Assembly: GCA_016763915.1 (NCBI GenBank)
Contig: JAESSX010000245.1
Coordinates: 1-10,714 of the forward strand
DNA length: 10,714 bases
DNA from: Rhodospirillales bacterium
Lineage (GTDB): Bacteria > Pseudomonadota > Alphaproteobacteria > Rhodospirillales_A > Casp-alpha2
Direction of reading: 5' to 3'
Shown: one piece after another, positions 6,531 through 10,714 of the stretch
How positions within the stretch are numbered: the first letter of the stretch is position 1
Layout: each line of letters starts with the position of its first letter
The notes under the pieces: model-generated
The model's input: the letters and a program-made list of their open reading frames with translations, nothing else
What the model was told of the DNA's origin: nothing
The model's database searches: none
Made by a program: the position numbers and the translations under genes

Positions 6531-8285
6531 ATGGAAAAATCGAAGGAGAACCTCACCAAATCGACGGCTCGTTTGCCTAGGGCCAGGTTTCAGACTCTTC
6601 TCCTGCTGGTTCTTTTGCTGATGCTGTGCAGCGGGATTTCATGGATAATGAGCTGGCAGGCGATCTTCGCCACCATGAAGTCCATGGTGTTCTCGGCCCC
6701 GGTCTCTTCTATCCTTCAGCTCCTGATCGCTGTTGGATTGGGGAGCCTGGCTCTCTGGCCCACTATTTACCGATATGTCGTGGCTGCGGTGGTTGCGCCG
6801 TTCCTGGCGATTTCCTTGCTTACGGGGGCCTTTTTCTCGTACGGCAACTCTGGCTATCCGGTTTTTGTTATCGACACGCTTCGTACTAGCCACGAAGCGG
6901 CTATCATAGTCAGCCAGAAATTCAAATCTTCCGCCACGGCGCTCTTTCTGGACCTCAAGGGCCAGCTTCGTCTCAAGAACCTTGAGATCAGAAAAGAAAT
7001 CGGAACCGGCGATTACGGGAAGCGGAGAACCGGCTGCGGAACGGTATGCGTAACTTTGAAGCGGGAACGAGATCAAACCCTATTGGAACTGGATACTCAC
7101 CAGGCCAATTTGAAATCGATCGAAAGCCTGGTAGCCCGTTTGTCGAAGATGGCTCCAGCACTGGTTGTTTCTGAGTTGGAAGCAATAGGCAACACGCGCG
7201 GGTTTGATGCGCTTTTCAGCAGGGGGCTGAATGAAGGCATCGAAGCGATCTTCAACGATCCCTATGCAGGTGCCAAGGCCTCGGCGACAAAGTACCTTCT
7301 CGATATCAGCAACCTATTGTGGGAGATGCAGCCCTATGCTGAACGGGTTCGGTTCGATCTTCGGGCCGAAATCGCAAAGGCCCGCGTTTTTCCAGGGGAC
7401 AGCGCGGCTATTCCCGATCCAATCGACCAGTTTGGGTATGATTTGTTGGCTTTGGCACAGCTTGAGGCACCGAAATCCGGCTTTACCAAATCCTTCTATG
7501 GCTTGATCCCTGATCTGGTGACCGCAGCTGCTGCCCTTCTACTTTTCATGCTGAAGACCGGGACACCCCCGAAGGGCATCGCGGATATTTTCATCAAAGC
7601 AGTCGTCTTCCCTGCAACCTTCATGGTGCAACTATACTTCGAACTCAGAAAGGTGCCCGCCAAGGGACGAGGCCGTAGCCAGCGCATGACTGGAGACGGA
7701 GATCTGCTTTCTTTGGAGGAATTAGCCAATAAGAACCGGCCGCTGCTCTCTGTAATCCAGGTCGTAGCACAGGGCTTCTCCGACGTTTACCAACACACAG
7801 GCACCCTTCCGCGGGAAGCAAGGCGCTCCGTGTTCGTGGAAATGACGGCACGGGACGGCACGAATGACTTTCACGTGCCCCGGCAGACCCCGTACGAGCC
7901 GATTGTCCGCAGCATGGTAAGTCTTGGTGTGTGGGAGGTTTCTGCTCCGAAAAAGAACCACATCGTCTATAAAGTGATTTCTGGATCGCGCCAGCAGGAA
8001 GCAGTGGATCTGGCCATCACCTACATCACCAAAGAGGACGATGATCCACAACGCTTGCTTTACTTTGCAACCCAGCTTCTCGCTTCCGAGAAACTGGTTA
8101 TCGAGCAGCCAGGAACTTCTCCGTCGGATCCGAGACCAGACGGCAGCAATGGTTCTGGCGGAAAACCGGGACAGGAGAGCAGTGGAAGTGAGCAGGTCTT
8201 GACCAATGCTCAACCGGCCGCTTCTCGCAATTACCAACGGTCCTCGTCCGATGACGCGATGGTGGTTGAGTTCCCTAAGCCGTAG
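6531..8285 (+). CDS. Unrecognised membrane protein with coiled-coil ectodomain
   Basis: The 584-aa protein has three closely spaced N-terminal membrane segments (about 21-42, 58-77 and 82-104). A region of about 220 residues follows, with long helices (about 125-215) that look coiled-coil and a cysteine pair C169/C173 (GCGTVC). A fourth segment is at 323-341 and a possibly membrane-associated helix at 353-372. The tail after about 375 is probably cytoplasmic: basic linker KGRGRSQR, a folded helical part (about 390-525) and a disordered Ser/Gly/Pro-rich end (528-575). By the positive-inside rule the coiled coil would lie in the periplasm. The layout recalls DUF4407-like proteins, but I cannot assign a family. 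The ATG at 6531 is preferred because GGGAAGG lies five bases upstream; an in-frame TTG at 6471 is possible but has no such site. Confidence 0.8.
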   Translation: MEKSKENLTKSTARLPRARFQTLLLLVLLLMLCSGISWIMSWQAIFATMKSMVFSAPVSSILQLLIAVGLGSLALWPTIYRYVVAAVVAPFLAISLLTGAFFSYGNSGYPVFVIDTLRTSHEAAIIVSQKFKSSATALFLDLKGQLRLKNLEIRKEIGTGDYGKRRTGCGTVCVTLKRERDQTLLELDTHQANLKSIESLVARLSKMAPALVVSELEAIGNTRGFDALFSRGLNEGIEAIFNDPYAGAKASATKYLLDISNLLWEMQPYAERVRFDLRAEIAKARVFPGDSAAIPDPIDQFGYDLLALAQLEAPKSGFTKSFYGLIPDLVTAAAALLLFMLKTGTPPKGIADIFIKAVVFPATFMVQLYFELRKVPAKGRGRSQRMTGDGDLLSLEELANKNRPLLSVIQVVAQGFSDVYQHTGTLPREARRSVFVEMTARDGTNDFHVPRQTPYEPIVRSMVSLGVWEVSAPKKNHIVYKVISGSRQQEAVDLAITYITKEDDDPQRLLYFATQLLASEKLVIEQPGTSPSDPRPDGSNGSGGKPGQESSGSEQVLTNAQPAASRNYQRSSSDDAMVVEFPKP

Positions 8286-8377
8286 AAATTCATCTAGATA
8301 TGACAGTGACCGGGTTTGACGCGGCGTCTGACAGATCAGGTCGGAACTAATACGCCCTATCTCCCTTTTATCTCCAT

Positions 8378-8395
8378 ATCTCCTTTTTCCTTATT
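8378..8395 (-). repeat. Right copy of the inverted 18-bp purine-tract repeat
   Basis: ATCTCCTTTTTCCTTATT is the exact reverse complement of 4426-4443. It sits in a pyrimidine-rich tract with further ATCTCC units at 8359-8364 and 8370-8375, so part of the match comes from simple-sequence composition. The long identity and the loosely conserved surroundings still suggest a shared origin. Confidence 0.6.
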
Positions 8396-8427
8396 CGTGT
8401 TCTTCGCGCCTTTGTCGTTCCCCATGC

Positions 8428-8522
8428 CTTCCTCGCCTTTTGATTTGGTCCCGGTCAGGCCTTCGGCCTTCCTCGCCTCTTGTATTGGTCCCGGTCAGGC
8501 CTTCGGCCTTCCTCGCCTCTTG
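8428..8522. repeat. 40-bp direct tandem repeat, about 2.4 copies
   Basis: Unit 1 is 8428-8467, unit 2 is 8468-8507 and a third begins at 8508 and loses identity after 8522. Units 1 and 2 differ at only three positions. Each unit contains the short palindrome GGCC-TTC-GGCC, overlapping the junction with the next unit. The copies are head to tail with no spacers, so this is not a CRISPR array. Confidence 0.9.
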
Positions 8523-8629
8523 AATTCCCCAGTCCAGGTATCCATAGTCATAAAAGGGAAGCGAGGCGGGGAAACCGCCCATTGAATCCCCTGGGAACAT
8601 GACAAGAGGAGCGGAAGGCCGGAGGCCTG
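8456..8629. repeat. 28-bp imperfect inverted repeat upstream of fdhD
   Basis: The 28 bases at 8602-8629 are the reverse complement, at 25 of 28 positions, of 8456-8483, which spans the junction of tandem units 1 and 2. They match the second copy of that junction (8496-8523) nearly as well. In RNA the right arm could pair with either left arm, closing a loop of about 78 or 118 bases that contains the small GGCGG/CCGCC hairpin. The right arm ends 12 bases before the fdhD start codon, so such a structure could affect fdhD expression; that effect is inference. Confidence 0.75.
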
Positions 8630-8641
8630 TCTGAGATTAAA

Positions 8642-9514
8642 ATGAGCACCGACGAATATCTGGTCATGCCCAACCCCAAGGACCCGCGCCTGACCGAGCG
8701 GGTCGCCGGCGTCGATCAGGACGGCAAGCGCATAGAAACCTCGGTGACGGTCGAACGGCCGTTGACGTTGTTCCTCAACGGCCAGGAAATCGTCACCATG
8801 ATGTCGATTTGCGATTATCCGGAATACATGGCCATCGGCTATCTGGTGAACCAGAACATGCTGCTGCCGGACGACGAAATCACCGCCATCGATTACGAGG
8901 AAGACATCGCCACCATCGTCGTGCGCACGGCGCGCAAAACCAATTACGAGGAAAAGCTGAAGAAAAAGACCCTGACGTCGGGCTGTGCCCAGGGCACCGT
9001 GTTCGGCGACGTCATGGAAAAATTTGAAGACGTCACGTTGCCGGCGGACACGGTGATCAAGACGTCCTGGCTGTACACCCTGATGAAAAAGATCAACACC
9101 CAGCCGAGCCTTTATCTGGAGGCCGGGGCCATCCACGGCTGTGTGTTGGCCGAACAGGACCGGATCCTTCTTTATATGGAAGACGTCGGCCGCCACAACG
9201 CCATCGACAAGGTCGCCGGATACATGTTCAGGCACGGCATCGACGGTGCCGACAAGATTTTCTACACCACCGGGCGGCTGACCAGCGAAATGGTCATCAA
9301 GGCGGTGCAGATGGGCATTCCCATTGTCGCCTCGCGTTCGGGTTTTACCGCCTGGGGCGTTGACCTGGCGCGCCAGGTCGGGCTGACCCTGATCGGCCGC
9401 GCCCGGGGCCGGCGGTTCGTCGTGCTGTCCGGCGAGGGGCGCATCGTATACGACGCGGACACCGCCGGCGAAGACGAACCGGCCGCCTTCAATCGCAAGG
9501 GGGCGGCGCAATAA
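8642..9514 (+). CDS. fdhD: Formate dehydrogenase sulfurtransferase FdhD, single-cysteine type
   Basis: The 290-aa cytoplasmic protein is of the FdhD family, which passes sulfur from the cysteine desulfurase IscS to the bis-MGD cofactor of formate dehydrogenase and is needed for its activity. Recognisable parts are ERPLTLFLNGQEIVTMM (38-54), the cofactor-binding loop region EDVGRHNAIDK (180-190), TTGRLTSEMVIKAVQMGIPIVASRSGFT, and a C-terminal RFVVLSGEGRIVYD. In E. coli FdhD the active loop is a CxxC pair (C121, C124). Here the loop is SGCAQG, with C115 kept and glycine at the second position, so only one cysteine remains. The ATG at 8642 has only a weak upstream GAG as ribosome binding site. 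The stop overlaps the mobA start by one base (TAATG), so the two are probably co-translated. Confidence 0.93.
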   Translation: MSTDEYLVMPNPKDPRLTERVAGVDQDGKRIETSVTVERPLTLFLNGQEIVTMMSICDYPEYMAIGYLVNQNMLLPDDEITAIDYEEDIATIVVRTARKTNYEEKLKKKTLTSGCAQGTVFGDVMEKFEDVTLPADTVIKTSWLYTLMKKINTQPSLYLEAGAIHGCVLAEQDRILLYMEDVGRHNAIDKVAGYMFRHGIDGADKIFYTTGRLTSEMVIKAVQMGIPIVASRSGFTAWGVDLARQVGLTLIGRARGRRFVVLSGEGRIVYDADTAGEDEPAAFNRKGAAQ

Positions 9515-10146
9515 TGACCGAGCGCACCGTCCTCGGCGTGTTGCTGGCCGGCGGGTTGGCGCGGCGCATGGGCGGCGGCGACAAGGGGCTGTCGGTGCTC
9601 GGCGGGCGGCCGATGTTGGACCGCATCATCGAGCGCGCCCGGCCCCAGGTTTCGACCCTGATCCTCAACGCCAACGGTGACAGCGAACGGTTCGCGGCCT
9701 ACGGCCTGGACGTGGCGCCCGACGTCATCGAGGGCTTCGCCGGCCCCCTGGCCGGGGTGCTGACGGGGCTGGAATGGGCGGCCGAAAACGCCCCCGATAT
9801 CCAGTGGGTGGCGACGTTCGCCACCGATGCGCCGTTCGTGCCGATGGACCTGGTCGACCGGCTGGACCGGGCGGTCGCGAAAGACGGCGCCGACCTGGCC
9901 TGCGCGTGCTCGAACGGCCGCGCGCATCCGGTGTTCGGCCTGTGGCCGCGGCGTCTGGCGGGCGACCTGCGCCGCGCCATGATCGACGAGGATATGCGCA
10001 GGATCGACCGCTGGACGGCGCGCTACAAATTGACCGAAGTGGAATTTTCCGCCGATCCGTTCGATCCTTTTTTCAACGTCAACGCGCCGGAAAATCTGGC
10101 CGAGGCCGAACGCCTGCTGAGCACCGAAAAAAGAGGGGCGGCATGA
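9514..10146 (+). CDS. mobA: Molybdenum cofactor guanylyltransferase MobA
   Basis: The 210-aa cytoplasmic nucleotidyltransferase of the MobA family joins GMP from GTP to the molybdenum (or tungsten) pterin cofactor, giving the guanine dinucleotide form used by formate dehydrogenases. The GTP-binding start, LLAGGLARRMGGGDKGL, lies at about 10-26. DVIEGFAGPLAGVLTGLEW (around 70-88) and FATDAPFVPMDL (around 103-114), with the metal-binding aspartate, follow. HPVFGLW and FFNVNAPENLAEAERLL mark the C-terminal part. The length is normal for MobA (E. coli 194 aa). It begins in the fdhD stop codon and its own TGA overlaps the next start as ATGA, so it belongs to one operon with fdhD and the DUF3305 gene. 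Confidence 0.94.
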   Translation: MTERTVLGVLLAGGLARRMGGGDKGLSVLGGRPMLDRIIERARPQVSTLILNANGDSERFAAYGLDVAPDVIEGFAGPLAGVLTGLEWAAENAPDIQWVATFATDAPFVPMDLVDRLDRAVAKDGADLACACSNGRAHPVFGLWPRRLAGDLRRAMIDEDMRRIDRWTARYKLTEVEFSADPFDPFFNVNAPENLAEAERLLSTEKRGAA

Positions 10147-10661
10147 AAGCCGTCGACAGCATCCCGGTCGGCGTCGTCGTTGAACGGCGCGAGATCGACA
10201 ATCCCTGGGAGGACTATACCTGGATGCCGGTGGCCGTCATTCCGGGGGCGCCGCCCCTGGACGCGACGGGCGAGTGGAAGGAACTCCAGCACGGCGATGG
10301 CTGGGTCCAGTACCACGCCGGGACCCTGGAACTGGAATTGTTCCGCGGTGAAACCGACGGCTACCGCACCAATCTTTCGAACCCGCAGCCCTACGTCTAC
10401 ATCGTGATGACTCCGGGCGAGGCGCCGGGCGAGCCCGAAATCATGCCGTTTATCGCCACCGTCAGCCCGCACGAGGCCGAGGGCTACACCGAAGACTCCG
10501 AACAGATCGTCGAAGGCGTGCCGATGCCGCCGGATTTGGTCGCCTGGGTGAGCGAATTCATCGAAAAGTATCACGTCAAGGTGCCGTTCAAGAAACGCAA
10601 GCGCGAGCCCTACGATCCCCGGAAAGGCAGTTTTCGGAGCCCCAAAGGACCCCCCCAATGA
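10143..10661 (+). CDS. DUF3305 protein, formate dehydrogenase locus
   Basis: The 172-aa protein starts MKAVDSIPVGVVVERREIDNPWEDYTW and has the typical DUF3305 pattern: W-x-D-x-x-W near the start, WKELQHGDGWVQYHAGTLELELFRGETDGYRTNL in the middle, then PYVYIVM and a region around ATVSPHEAEGYTEDSEQIVEGVPMP. There is no signal peptide or membrane segment. The tail (150-172) is strongly basic with prolines (KKRKREPYDPRKGSF). The molecular role is unknown. In alphaproteobacteria the family is found almost only beside formate dehydrogenase and cofactor genes, as here. The start at 10143 overlaps the mobA stop (ATGA), and its own TGA overlaps the next start in the same way. Confidence 0.85.
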   Translation: MKAVDSIPVGVVVERREIDNPWEDYTWMPVAVIPGAPPLDATGEWKELQHGDGWVQYHAGTLELELFRGETDGYRTNLSNPQPYVYIVMTPGEAPGEPEIMPFIATVSPHEAEGYTEDSEQIVEGVPMPPDLVAWVSEFIEKYHVKVPFKKRKREPYDPRKGSFRSPKGPPQ

Positions 10662-10714
10662 GCGAAGGCCCGGAAAGCCGGCTTAGCCGCTGGTCCCGGC
10701 TGAAGAGCCGGGGC
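10658..10714 (+). CDS. DUF3306 protein, N-terminal fragment
   Basis: Only 19 codons are inside the window: MSEGPESRLSRWSRLKSRG. The start, with a serine/arginine-rich LSRWSRLK motif within the first 16 residues, is characteristic of DUF3306 proteins, which commonly follow DUF3305 in formate dehydrogenase clusters. The ATG overlaps the previous stop as ATGA, so this is the fourth gene of the same operon. Function of the family is unknown. The call rests on the short motif plus gene order. Confidence 0.75.
   Translation, partial: MSEGPESRLSRWSRLKSRG

Larger units (their letters stand above)
8286..8641. other. Repeat-rich intergenic region before fdhD
   Basis: No gene is supported in these 356 bases. 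From left to right: an unremarkable stretch (8286-8355), a pyrimidine-rich tract with three ATCTCC units (8359-8395), two and a half copies of a 40-bp tandem repeat (8428-8522), a small hairpin GGCGG/CCGCC (8565-8569 and 8575-8579), and an inverted copy of the repeat core (8602-8629) ending 12 bases before the fdhD start. No clear intrinsic terminator follows the membrane-protein gene. No confident promoter for fdhD can be picked, though one must lie here or upstream unless fdhD is read from the preceding gene. Confidence 0.5.

Noticed and set aside
8428..8522. Possible CRISPR array
   Set aside because: The 40-bp units are directly joined with no variable spacers, only about 2.4 copies exist, and no cas gene is present.
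8495..9511. 338-codon minus-strand frame opposite fdhD
   Set aside because: It is antisense to a confident fdhD gene, has the His/Asp/Gly-rich look of a high-GC shadow frame, and runs into the repeats.

Overview
The window looks like chromosomal DNA from a high-GC alphaproteobacterium, probably a Rhodospirillales-type organism. The grounds are G/C-rich third positions in the tungstate and formate-dehydrogenase genes, and the gene order fdhD-mobA-DUF3305-DUF3306, which is typical of formate dehydrogenase maturation loci in that class. No rRNA, tRNA, transposase, integrase or CRISPR array is visible.

Layout. (1) Positions 1-1066, minus strand: the N-terminal part of an unrecognised lipoprotein that runs off the left edge. 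(2) 1306-1917, plus strand: a membrane-anchored staphylococcal-nuclease-like protein that appears to lack one of the family's catalytic arginines. (3) 1938-4254, minus strand: a tightly coupled tungstate ABC importer, tupB-tupC-tupA, with ATGA overlaps, convergent to the nuclease gene across a shared hairpin. (4) about 4255-8641: an AT-richer interval holding two large, divergently transcribed genes I do not recognise. One encodes a soluble protein of 500 aa (minus strand), the other a 584-aa membrane protein with a coiled-coil ectodomain and a cytoplasmic tail (plus strand). They are separated by a very AT-rich region with several small palindromes. (5) 8642-10714, plus strand: fdhD, mobA, a DUF3305 gene and the first 19 codons of a DUF3306 gene, all overlapping by 1-4 bases.

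How the parts fit. TupABC brings tungstate into the cell. MobA adds the nucleotide that turns the pterin cofactor into its dinucleotide form, and FdhD delivers sulfur to the cofactor of formate dehydrogenase. Together they suggest a nearby Mo- or W-dependent formate dehydrogenase whose structural genes would lie to the right of the window. The 4.4-kb interval between the importer and fdhD differs in composition from both sides. An exact 18-bp purine/pyrimidine tract occurs near both of its ends in opposite orientation (4426-4443 and 8378-8395), and a 40-bp tandem repeat plus a 28-bp inverted repeat lie just before fdhD. This suggests accessory DNA inserted into, or exchanged within, a cofactor-supply locus. 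The divergent pair inside it is the best candidate here for something undescribed, but its function cannot be read from sequence alone.
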